Positions 13,614 to 24,425 of a DNA stretch of 64,000 nucleotides are shown here, one piece after another. The position numbers and the translations under genes were made by a program. Within the stretch, counting starts at the first letter, position 1, and each line of letters starts with the position of its first letter. The stretch spans positions 43,617,201 through 43,681,200 of the forward strand of contig OY754470.1 in assembly GCA_963575645.1 (NCBI GenBank), in the 5' to 3' direction. The DNA comes from Xanthostigma xanthostigma (taxonomy: Eukaryota; Arthropoda; Insecta; Raphidioptera; Raphidiidae). The notes under the pieces were generated by a model, which was not told the origin of the DNA, searched no databases, and saw only the letters and a list, made by a program, of their open reading frames with translations.

Positions 13614-15481
13614 TATTTCAAAAATGCCCATTGACGATTCTTCCTTGTTTCCATAAAACAAAAAAATAGCAAAAATTGACCATAACCTGGTTTTTCCGTG
13701 TGCTTTTCTACAAAGAAATTCAAAACGGCAAGTAATTTCTCCGATTTTTTAATAAATAGATTTCCCTTTTTGGACTAGTTAAAAGTACAAGTTTACCTAA
13801 TATGTTTTTTTATTTAAAATTACAAAAAATATTTACTAACCGTTTGTTGTTAAATAACGCACTGTAGGTTTATGTGAGATTGGTTTTTGATGAGGTGATG
13901 AATTTATTTAGCAAAAAAAAATAGAAAGAAACATTTTTTTGTCCAGGTCAATTAAATCTTTATCTGATACATACTTTACTTTCATAATTATATTGTCAAG
14001 CATCAATTTTATTTTATGTCTTATCTATTCTGAATACATTTATATCGACTATTGGTATTTTTTAAACATCAAGTTTGACTAAACACTAGACACCGTATTT
14101 TGTTTTTTATTCCGCTTACAATTTTTGGTATTTTGCCAATTTCAAAATAATACATTTCTTAGAAAAATATTGCGTCCTTTTAAGATTAAAAATGTCGAAA
14201 GAAAGGACAAAAAAATCAGCAGCACCATTTCAAATCACGTGACTTAGCAAACGCCCCAATTTTCAAAATTTCGAATATAATTTATTATTTAAGGCCGCGA
14301 CTAATATTTTCAAACAGAAGCCGAAGAAACCTTTGAGAGAGACGTAGAGATTTTACAAAATATTTCAAGCATTCTTTCTAAAGGTTGTAAATCATTGACG
14401 TTTGATGCTTATCACTGTAGCCAAACTCTGCTAAAGGGCTTCTGAATTTTATACACAATTTGCTAAGCCATAAAAATAATACTGTAAAAAATAATTGGTT
14501 GTCGTCCAATTCAGACAATGTTATATTTTAAAATGCATATTAGAGAAATTGAAAAAATAAAATAAAGAAACTGAAAAAAAAATGTATATCACCTTTGGAA
14601 CCTTCTAATACAGATAGTTATAATCTGACGCTTTTAACAACTTCTCTTAGAACCGTTAAATGCGAACATACATTACCAGAGATCAGATGTATTCGAAGAA
14701 CAACAGGTCTTTTCATAGTTGAAAATTGTTTGTGCGCATGTCTCAACTTTCGCAATATTTTTCGGGATGAACTTTTTACAATCAACGATTTATGAAAGGT
14801 AGGGCTGTAATCATTTAACCAGTTTTTAGGCGCGACCCGAGCAATAGCTGGAAGCGCCTATATGTTACTCGGTTTGTCTGTGGATCTGTGATCCCGCATT
14901 TTGTATCCAGCGTACGGCACAAACGGCTTAACCGATTTAAAAAAAACTTCTTTTTGTTCGATTCGTCTCCGGGTAACTTAGATCCTAACGTCGCCCGATT
15001 TTTGTTTATCTACTTCCACCAGTTTTTCCGATCGTGGTATTTCAATTATCGTCTCAATTGAGCACCAGTTCTTCTCCTGTTTTATGTACTAATTTAGCAT
15101 CGTTAATAACATTTTCGCCTAAATTAACATTGAGAAACGTTACTGGCTCAGCCATTGCGTCAAAAAATGCTCGAAACTTTTTAATACCGCTTGCGCGTGA
15201 AAACGATACGAACACTCTGGCTGCTATTTGACTTGTTCAGTGGACATTTTTCAAGTATTCGGCTACGTTACGGTACTTGCTTCTCAAAATTTGCGAACGT
15301 TTGTTTGTTCAGGCCGACCAGAGTGTCTCACTGACATAAACAATCGCACTCGGTTCATGAGTTTTCGATTTTACTGGTACAGTCGAGCACTACCTGTATA
15401 TCAAAGTTTTTTTTTCAAAGCAGCTAAAACAATTTAAAAAATCAATATCTTTCGTATTCAATGTGAAATTTCATACCAAAT
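13614..15481. other. No recognisable content
   Basis: AT-rich; open frames at 14595-14795 and 15034-15437 lack family features. Confidence 0.5.
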
Positions 15482-15942
15482 ACAGGGTGTTCCAGACATG
15501 ACTCCCTCAGGCCTGTATCTGGGTTATTTTTGAAGATTACACCGTCAAAGTCTGTATGTTTGCAAATAAGATGAAATTTTCTACAAGATGGCGGTATATT
15601 ATGATTGGAGCAAGAAAACTAAATCTTGTAACGTGGGCGACATGAACAAACGGACAAACGTCATAAACAAACATGACGTCATAGTGTGTGTTTCGTTCGG
15701 AGACGATAAACGTCCATTTTTTGTCAACATTCGAACCCAAAACCATCTATAAGACCAGCTTTAAAACGCGCATCGTGTGAAGGTAAGACATACAAATCGT
15801 CACAAAATCCAGCGGAACAGCACGCTTGGAGTCTTGCAGCGTTGAATCTACCAGCAAAATCAGCCTTGTGTGCAGGGGTCTCAAGCTTTGATTGGGTTAT
15901 CTTCAGAAATAATCCAGATACAGGTCTGGGACACTCTGCATG
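15482..15942. mobile_element. TIR element with CAGGGTGTTCC ends
   Basis: ACAGGGTGTTCCAGAC and TGTATCTGGGTTATTTTTGA at the left reappear inverted at the right (TCAGAAATAATCCAGATACA, GTCTGGGACACTCTG). No coding content is recognised. Confidence 0.55.
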
Positions 15943-16290
15943 TTCAAAATATCGGACGAATGCTATAAGGATGGAAACAATTTTAAAAGTTACATAAAAC
16001 TAATTGATAATTTGCTAAAATAGAAGGACTAACATAATATGTAGTTCCTATAGTTCACGTGATTCAATTATATTTAAAAATATATTCTAGTTAAAATTCT
16101 AAAATGGGTTTGAAATCAATTTCGTCATTAAATTAAAATTGTTGTTCAGTGAAGGCATGGGACACTTATTAGTTTTTTTTTTCAAATTGAAAAACCTACG
16201 TATTTTTTATATCTAAATAAATTTACAAAAATAATGAGACCCTCCTGGGAACACACAATTTATTTAGGTTTAAAATTTACGAATTAGTTA

Positions 16291-16476
16291 AGGTGACCAG
16301 GCGCTCTGAAATTTAGTTCCGGTTCAACTAAATTAATAGTATATTTACTGTCTGAACTTCTCAGAATGCTGTTAAAAATGGATTGCTCGCACGTTTTCAA
16401 GAGTAAATTTCTTCAAAATGTTCTCTCCCACAGCGCTTTCGGTCCCTTTTTTCCTTGCTTTGAAATCTGGTCACCT
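16291..16476. mobile_element. MITE with AGGTGACCAG ends
   Basis: AGGTGACCAG at the left and CTGGTCACCT at the right bound 186 bp, followed inward by similar CTGAAATTT / TTTGAAATC sequence. Confidence 0.55.
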
Positions 16477-18952
16477 TAGGGCTTCGAATCAGTTGTACCT
16501 GACGAAATTAATTTAAACAATTTCAAATATCATTTACTACTACAATATATAAATATTACATATCAACGTTCAAAGACTGCTTTTAGAGTGACTTTAATCA
16601 TGAAAGGCAGACTGTTTAAAACCAGAATTGTATCAAACACCACACCGCACTGCCTGCAAGTTCCGCGTCGTATTTAAGATCTGGCAACCGAAACCCGCGT
16701 CTGGGGCAAAATCCGGGATGGTGATCTAGCCTTAACTGTTCCCACGATTGATGTAAGTATAAATATTCGTATTTGAATCTTGTCATCCTTCGACAATTAT
16801 TAACTGGAAAGATCCAAGCATTTGCACAAAGGTGATGCCATGCCAAGTATCCAATACCAGATTCATCGGAGACCATGGCAATATTATGATTTCGTGCCGT
16901 CAAAATATTACGGGTTGATTGTATTCAATAATATCGCATTGCTGATTGCGCCCTTCCAAGTTTTGCTCCTGAGGCGGGTTCCGGTTGCCGGCCTCACCCG
17001 CATGTACTCACGAGTAACGAGTACACTGGTCGTGGGATTCCGGCTTCAAAAGAATGTTGCGCCACAAGTCGGCCGCGATCGAAGTCAGTCTGGAAACAGT
17101 CTTTTGAATTGGTACATCTACATAGCTAATAAAACTAGCTGAGCAATAAAATGCATAGTATCGTTTAATGAAGTAACAATACTTACTTAATCAGTAAACG
17201 ATAATACTTTGAATACTTTGTCAAGGTTCAATATTGTTTGTTTAATAGTTTAATTTATTTTACAAAGCAATTTTCAATACACTGTGCAAATTCCAATCCC
17301 AATTCGGTCTGAGCTAATAAACGCAACACAACCCTCGTCGTTTCTAAACTTAGCATGTCCGGAAGTGGACAAGCATTTTTGATCAAGAACAGACTAGGAC
17401 CTCAAGGTTTCATCAGACCTGTCTGGACGAGAGAGAGCGTATCAAGTTTGCCGTTTCAGCAAGTAGATAGCCTTTTAAAACAAACACATTTAAATTTTCA
17501 ACCAGCCTTTTTTTGATAGACGCTGATAACATTAGATGTGCGCCTATAATTTACAATCTCTACTCAACCAGCGTTGCTGTATAACATGTACAACAAAAAT
17601 ATGTACATGCATAACTCGGGTAGTGCTCTCAGGCAGAGGGCGCAGACCCTGGAGGGGCGCAGACATGACCAGACCAGGATCAAGTTTTAAGATTAGAACA
17701 TTTTTCAAGGGCGCAGTTGGAAGCTCGCAACGGGCGCGCATAAAAGGTTAGTTACGGCACTATGACCAACTGGTAAATAGGTTCGAAATAAACAGGGTCC
17801 ACTGGGCATTTATCCCGTTACCCGGGTGCAGTTAAAGTAAAGTGAGAATATTTATAATATCAATATTAATAAATGAACTATAACATTGTTTTTATTTATT
17901 TTTCTGTTGTTCAATTTATCTTGTTTACTTTTACCACCTCCACTCAAGCCTCAGTACTGGTTGAAATCTCAAAAACAAACGATTCCAATTTATACTTATT
18001 AAACAAACAAAATATCGAACCAAAATATAGATATAGTCTTAACAATCGAACCTGTAGTGGAATAGAATGTCAATCAAGGTATTTATGGTTTTGTTGTTTT
18101 ATACTTTCAGATATATAAATTCATTATTGATACAGCTTCAAGAAATTTATTTTAACATTGCTCTGAAATTTAAAACTTTCCCACATATTTTTTTCGTATT
18201 CTTGAAAATCGTACGAAAATCGCCTTTTATATCTAAAGAATGTTTAAATATAGCCTCAAAATTCTTACAACAGGATTAAATGAAAATGACCTTCTTTGAA
18301 ATTGTATCAATAAAACATAGAAAGATTTTACAATAATCTAACATTTTTTTAATTTTTAATTGGCGTATTGTATCTAGGCTAACCATTATTTCTATATGCC
18401 AAAACGAAGCGGGGAAAAGGAATTTTATTCGGCAAAACAATGTAGAACTTTTTCGGTCGTGGCTGGCAGAATTCTCGCCAATCGATTGATGCGTCTGTAC
18501 CGCCTCTTCACAAATGATTGCTATCTACGATGAAAAGCAACGTAGGTTGTATGTATTTAAATTTTTTGACAAAATGAGGAAAAAAGAGTGTTTTAGTAAA
18601 ACGCAGGATGTCCGAGCCACAGCGAAAAACTGGTATTGTCCAGTTGAAAACGAAATTGATGATGAGCCGAGATACAATTACGATGTTTCTAATGATATGA
18701 TTACTTTAGTGCTCTGGCATTACTTTATATAGTAAATACTTATTAACATGTAAATTGACTTATAAAATGATTTTGACGTACAAACCCTGATGGCCTTATT
18801 ACAAATCAATTATTCGCCTGGTCATATTTAACCATCTTTCAAATTAACTGACTCCAGATTTCGTTTTTAATTCATTTGTGATCTGCCTACTATGTTTCAA
18901 GCAGTCCGTGTACGGAAGGCTTCAGTCGTTTCATTTTTCAATTAAACTTGTT
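16477..18952. other. No firm gene; one weak first-exon candidate
   Basis: At 17873 an ATG opens a frame whose first 26 residues look like a signal peptide (hydrophobic IVFIYFSVVQFILFTF, then TTSTQA), followed by a polar stretch with two cysteines and a weak donor-like AAG|GTATTT near 18075. No following exon could be joined. Confidence 0.3.
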
Positions 18953-19236
18953 AGGGTTCCGTATCCGAAGGGTACCCAACGGAACCTTATTACTAATTAC
19001 CGTCTGTCTGTCAGCGGGCTGTATCTCATGAACCGTAACAGGTAGAGAGTTGAAATTTTTACAGAGTGTGCATTTCTATTGCCGCTATAACAAATAATGA
19101 AAAAACAATATGGCGAATTTCAAAATGGCCGCCATACATAATTAAGCTGGTATTGGTCATGCGTGTAAAAAGTACATAGTGTTATATCTTGTACGATTTG
19201 TGTACGAGTCCGACTCGCACTTGATCGGTTTTATTA
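18953..19236 (+). repeat. Lepidoptera-type 'GGGTTCCGTA' dispersed repeat
   Basis: It begins AGGGTTCCGTATCCGAAGGG with CAACGGAACC, continues through CTGTCTGTCAGCGGGCTGTA and TCTCATGAACCGT, and ends GACTCGCACTTGATCGGTTT. Related copies lie at 31008-31527 and, inverted and partial, at 63648-63735. I know this pattern from moth and butterfly genomes. Confidence 0.75.
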
Positions 19237-19692
19237 GCAATTCATTAATCTGGCTGCCGGTTAATTTAAAGATTACAATTTAATATGAACAAGTAAAGTA
19301 GTGTTTACAATGAATGAGACATATATTTTTTTAGTTCGATTTATGTTTTTTTGCATTATCTATATGTGGGTTATAATGATTGAATGATACATTTTTTTTA
19401 ATTTGATCGTGAAACGTGAAAACAAAATGAGTCCATTTGTTCTAAATTGTTGATCACATTTAATTTCTTGATTTATTAATAATTAATCTACTAGTTTTAT
19501 TCAGTAATTCAGAGATGGCATAAAATAGTGCCCGATGACTATATTAAATTGCAATTAGATTGCAGTTTAAGACATATTTTTGCCAATACAAATAACTTGT
19601 ATTATTCAATCACCCGTAACTTTGTAACCGGTGTTTGAACTCAAAATTATTTCTGAAATTACGACGATAATTTTCGGCTGATGGCGATAGTA

Positions 19693-19801
19693 TGGTCAAT
19701 GTTAAAATTAACAACGCTGTTAAATTACTGTTTCACTGTTAACTTACAAAGTGTTAATTTTGACCAAAAATTAACACCACTGTTAATTCTTACATTGACC
19801 A
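19693..19801. mobile_element. ~109-bp MITE
   Basis: TGGTCAATGTTAAAATTAAC at the left and its near-complement at the right, bordered by TA, enclose repeated TTAAC/GTTAA motifs. Confidence 0.6.
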
Positions 19802-19974
19802 TACGAAATAGCACCATAAGAACGAGAGCGTAACGTTTAAATGTCTTGACTAAAGAGAAACTGATTTTGGTTATAGTCAATCCTGAATTAAGAATATTTT
19901 TACACTCAGTTATTTTTATTGAATATTGTTACTAAGGACCTACGAAAGTTTATCACTCAAAAAATGTTGAATGC

Positions 19975-20248
19975 ACGAAGTCTTTAACCAAGAGACCCAG
20001 CTTCCTATGTTTGCTGTGTTTCGAGATGGACCGTTTTCTGGCGCATGCGAGATGGCGCTGTTATCACTACCTGGGAAAACTTCGGTTATTTCCACCTATT
20101 TTCGCCATAGTAACCAAAGTTGTTGAACTTGACAGACAGTACACACATGTAAGCCATGCGTTACCCAGTAGCTGACGCCATATTGGTTCATGCGACAGAT
20201 ATCGGTTCACCGCTACGCTCGAGCTGGTTCTCCTGATTATAACTTCGT
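19975..20248. mobile_element. MITE with AACCAGGAGACC ends, copy 1
   Basis: ACGAAGTC followed by TAACCAAGAGACCCAGCT at the left is matched in inverse by AGCTGGTTCTCCTGATTATA and ACTTCGT at the right. It is about 80-90% similar by eye to 39809-40094. Confidence 0.7.
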
Positions 20249-22880
20249 GGTTGTATGTAATCATTGATGGTCTTTTGTTTTAATGAATGTTTTAAATGAC
20301 AATATTTTTACAGGAAGTAATAAAACTTCTGCAAAATATCTTTCAAAAAAGATATATAAATATGAAATGTATAAATTTTTAAAGTTCTGTAGCAAAATTG
20401 TTTTTACACAACAGTCTATCTTTTATGTACTTGCTATTTGAAAACTCAGTGATATCTATTTTAGTGTTTGAAATTTTCAAAAATGTGTATTAAACTTGAA
20501 TTGTGTTTGAAATCTATTATTTGACGCTAAAGATATTTCATTTTCGAATTAAATATTAGGTACTTAGGTATACATTTTCTTTTTATTGCTAATACTGGAA
20601 CAGGAACCTGTTAAAACTATGGAACAAAAATTAGAATTAAAATATTAATTTTCAAAAATTAAATTATTTTCAAAGGCTATGTAGTGGCCGTATTAAGATC
20701 GGGTCATCTTACCACACGAACTATGTTATTACTTACTCAAAAGTTTTGGTACGCCGTTATGAATCTTAGCCAAAAAAATAACAAGTTGTTTATTTGGCAT
20801 ATTAATAGACAATAATATTTTGTTGTCTTTCTCTCGCTTAATTAATCATTCAGCTTTATCCCACTAAAAGTCAGGAAAGATTGATTCAGATGTGTAAGAA
20901 TTTTTTTTTCTCTATACTCCGATTTTTAAAGATAAAGTCGTTCTGCTTTGAACTAATCAATTTTCTTTGACGGGCGGAGGTCTCATTACAAATTTCGGGC
21001 ACATTTTTGAAATTAAAAGTATTTTTAACTGTGACACTCCGGCAGCGAACTGTAGTTGCTGCTAGCTCAGACGGGACCCGTTTGCGGTTGGGGTTCCTTA
21101 GTATCTTGCCATAACCCAGTTGCTTTATTCCTGAACCGATTTTTTTAAAGTAAAATTAGAAAAACACTCCTTCAAATATACAAATCAAAACGGCCACTTT
21201 TCATATACCTAGGTGTATAAATCAACATCTCATCATTAAAAAAAAAAAAAATGACACACAGACAGACATTCAATGAATCACAATGACAAATATACATGAA
21301 CTTTTGATATTGTTGAATCATGAAAGTGTAGATTTTCTATCTGGGCAGGATACGAGTTATTTAGAAGTTACAACATATTAACAATAATTATCTATAAAAT
21401 CTGTGAATAGGGACAATCAGTGATTAATAAAAACGTCGAAATAAATGCAAAATTATTGGGCTGTATTCCTTTTTTAACCGTATCGAGAATAATTGACAGT
21501 CAACCGATCCGAACTAAGTAGACGCTCGATTGAATTTTGGGAAAAATAACAATACATTTATTACTTTCAGAACAGCACATAGAAATAATATCAACACTCG
21601 ACTGTCGGTGAATATTTAAGAGCTAGAAACACGCTATGTAGTGTCTATGTGCGGCAAGCTTACCTGTTAAGGATAAGCTGGTCGCTTGAACTGTGCGCAG
21701 TGTGGTATACACGAATTAGATTTTACATCTTGAATAGAGCCGAACTTTCGGTTCATAACATCATGTTTCCTGAACTAGGTATATTACGCGCCACGGATCT
21801 AAAAGATTCAGAAGTTAGTCACAAACAGCGTCGCAAAGGCACATTTTAGAGCCGTTGAGGCTCTCACCACCTCCCAGCTACCTGCACGGAACGTGTGCTC
21901 GTTGGTGATTGGCCGTGATCGCTCGTTGCCTTTGTCACTTGTCGCTTTCCTGCTTTAAAGTACAGTCGAGTACGCTATTGTCAAGTTGCTATTGTTATAT
22001 TAGTTTTGTTGAGTTGCGAGTTTGTAGTTTTTCAACAGACTGTACAAGCGCAAGCCCGCATTCCCTTCTAACTTCCGAGCCTTTCAGATTCGTGGCGCGT
22101 ATTATAAACCATTCTATTTATTTCTTGTTTCACCAGAGTCGTGCCTAGTTGATTTTGTCTTCTTAGCATATATCTGCTTTTGACCTTGACTCTTCCTCTG
22201 GTTGAATTTTGTAATAAATATATCAGGATCAAGGATAGAGCCTTGGTGATGCACAATCGTTTTCCTTCGAAAAGCCGAGTATGGAAATTGTACTACAATC
22301 GCGGGCCGCAGGTTGAAACAATTGGACAATTCTTTACAAGGGCTTCAGGTTATCATTGATTTAGAGGGAAAATTACAAATCTTCCATTTGACGGTTTGGC
22401 GCGGCGCCCTTCTTAGCACGGACCTGTCCTGTCATATTATTCTCTAATCTTTGTTTGGTTAATCGTAAACCAGTAAAGCAATATTATTTTACTATACTGT
22501 TTTGCTTTTTTTTGTCCGACAATAATTATTTTGCATATATTTGCGAACGTTAATGATTAAAGAGTAAGGCCCGTATTAATAAATCACTATGCGCAAATTT
22601 TAATATGCATTTGCTTGTTAAAAACTAAAAAATAACTAATTCTAACCTGGGCTTAATGTGTTTAAAATAATACCTATTAATTATTATACTATGAGATCAT
22701 AAAACAAGCCTGTTCACTTCTTATTATTGGAAAGCTCGACAACAACTGTGTCACAATCAATGTTGATTTTATCGTTGATGATTATGTCGCCCTGGTGACG
22801 TGGCAAAATGTGTCCATTAGCTGTAACCGGTGTATGTTCCTGTTGGAACGGAAAAATAAATTATTAACTACACACGTCGA
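20249..22880. other. No firm feature
   Basis: The block 21640-22400 is less AT-rich and contains TATTTATTTCTTGTTTCACC (LTR-tail-like), but no paired repeat was found. A minus-strand frame at 22197-22114 is a weak candidate for the EAAT last exon. Confidence 0.35.
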
Positions 22881-23345
22881 AAACGCCGAAAGGAAGGGTT
22901 ATGAGTTTAGCAGTCTATGTATTAGAGCTGTAAAAATAACGAGAAATTGTGTACCCCTATGTATTCGTTACTTAAAGAACCAGTACCCGTTACTTTCGTA
23001 TCGTTACGTTACTCGTTACTTTTCATACGACATACAGTCGTGTACTAACAGCATCAAAGATGTACCATCGCATCGAGGCGCGTCGCATACGTGATACGGT
23101 ATGACTTCGTTCGTATAACGTATAACCGCATCAAACGAGTCGAACTGACATGGATACGACAAATGCGAGTCAGACGATGTACCCGTTACTCAGTAACGAA
23201 TACATACGGTTTGTTACAGCTCTACTATGTATGCTTGTTTGTATTTACGGATGTTCCACCGTAGCGCCTAAACTATTCATCCGATTTTGATAAATAAGGT
23301 GTCAATCGATTCGTTATTATGGCCCGGGTAACATATGCTGCATTT
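22881..23345 (+). repeat. 'CCACCGTAGCG' dispersed repeat, split by a hAT MITE
   Basis: AAGGGTTATGAGTTTAGCAG at the left resumes after the MITE as GTTTGTATTTACGGATGTTC and CACCGTAGCGCC. Uninterrupted copies lie at 23420-23545, 33355-33515 and (partial) 63415-63492. Confidence 0.75.
22923..23224. mobile_element. hAT-like MITE with perfect 8-bp duplication
   Basis: The ends TAGAGCTGTAA / TTACAGCTCTA bound 302 bp. CTATGTAT is duplicated exactly on each side (22915-22922 and 23225-23232). The interior is rich in GTTACTCGTTACTT-like motifs. Confidence 0.88.
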
Positions 23346-23419
23346 ATATTTAAATACACTAATAAATAATCGTTATTAGCACCTAATTAAAGCATTAAAA
23401 GGTTCAGTCAGTGGCTGTT

Positions 23420-23545
23420 TTTACCCGACTACGGCGAAAAGGAACGGTTATGAGTTTAGCAGTATATGTATGTATGTTTTTATTTACGGATGTTCCACCG
23501 TAGCGTCTAAATCGATTCGTTATTATGGTGGTAACATAGGCTACA
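23420..23545 (+). repeat. 'CCACCGTAGCG' repeat, second copy
   Basis: It contains CCCGACTACGGCG, GGTTATGAGTTTAGCAG and ACGGATGTTCCACCGTAGCG, then a shortened 3' part. Confidence 0.7.
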
Positions 23546-23644
23546 TTTAATTTTGAGTTTTGATCACAGAGGGGAGAAAATTGAAAAAAAAATTAAGTTC
23601 AAAAAAAATAATTTAAATAAATAATAATAATAATATAATTTAGA

Positions 23645-23872
23645 CTACTGAAAAGTATGAAACAAGAAAATATTCTCATCGGAGGATAGCCGTTGTCGTA
23701 TGCCATCTCATATATATGAGACCACTCTAGATGTATAGCGTGATGCACTTTGCCCTAGAGCTTATGATCGCTTACTACTATTAAAATGTAATGTTTTGTT
23801 AGGGTAGGTGGCATATGACCACGGCTATCTTCAGATGAGAATAATTTCTTGTTTTATACTTTTCAGGAGTCG
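23645..23872. mobile_element. MITE with ~55-bp inverted ends
   Basis: CTGAAAAGTATGAAACAAGA and ATAGCCGTTGTCGTATGCCA at the left are matched inversely by TGGCATATGACCACGGCTAT and TCTTGTTTTATACTTTTCAG at the right. Confidence 0.7.
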
Positions 23873-24065
23873 GGTTTTAGTTTTTAAACTTATTTTTTTG
23901 GATTTCGTGTAGTGGTGGGTCGTTGACGATTAGGTACAGAATCAACGAAATGAAACCGTCAACTGTGCCACGTCAACAAGTTAAAAAGAACACTAGGCAG
24001 AACCGTTGGCGTCACGAAAAAATGTTTTCATATCGTTGGTTTTAATTAACGAATACATCGGGTTG

Positions 24066-24211
24066 CAGTGGCGTAACAATAGACTGACAGGACGGGCAAA
24101 ATGCCACGGCCCCCCTGCCCGAGCCGACCGTCAGCACAGGAGGATCCTAACATTTATTATTAGATTTAATAAAATTTGTCACGGGCCTCAAACGGTATAG
24201 TTACGCCACTG
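24066..24211. mobile_element. 146-bp hAT-like MITE just 3' of EAAT exon 9
   Basis: The ends CAGTGGCGTAACAATAG / TATAGTTACGCCACTG are flanked by TCGGGTTG and TCAGGTTG (7 of 8). On the minus strand it contains AATAAA (24158-24153), about 90 bases past the stop reached if exon 9 is not spliced. Confidence 0.75.
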
Positions 24212-24307
24212 TCAGGTTGTAAGAAAATTACGAGAATTTGTTTTGCTTCAATAATAATTAATCGAATAGTTTTCTTGGGTACTTTGTGATTGACAAATGC
24301 AACTTAC

Positions 24308-24425
24308 CTGACTAACTTGATACGCGGCGGCATCGCAAGCCATTAATTCTTTTTTCGAGAGCTGTTCAACAATGGCGGCTGCGTAACAATCGCCCAACAT
24401 GTTGTTGGTTGTTCGGACTCGATCA
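24308..24425 (-). CDS. Eaat: EAAT coding exon 9: TM8 and start of C-terminal tail
   Basis: The acceptor is TTTCTTCTTTCAG and the exon ends CAG|GTAAGT in phase 0. It encodes [20 protein letters not shown] then EQLSKKEL. D479, R482, T483, N486 and D490 align with the substrate- and sodium-binding TM8 residues D394, R397, T398, N401 and D405 of GltPh. If the donor is not used, the frame continues 20 codons to a stop near 24248, with a minus-strand AATAAA at 24158-24153 inside a MITE. If it is used, a final small exon lies further left; none is convincing. Confidence 0.92.

Noticed and set aside
16616-17142. Overlapping open frames on both strands (95 and 106 residues).
   Set aside because: Higher local GC, but no motif, splice context or codon bias; opposing frames cannot both be real.
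18514-18732. 72-residue frame with charged composition and two cysteines.
   Set aside because: Cannot be joined in frame to the 17873 candidate through any plausible acceptor; an in-frame stop lies just upstream; no family resemblance.
20067-20264. Minus-strand frame also present in similar form at 39831-40055.
   Set aside because: The similarity is explained by two copies of one MITE; the frame is not conserved in length.
21640-22400. Possible solo LTR (TATTTATTTCTTGTTTCACC near a TTGTTGAGTTGCGAG stretch).
   Set aside because: No TG...CA boundaries with a target duplication and no second copy in the window.
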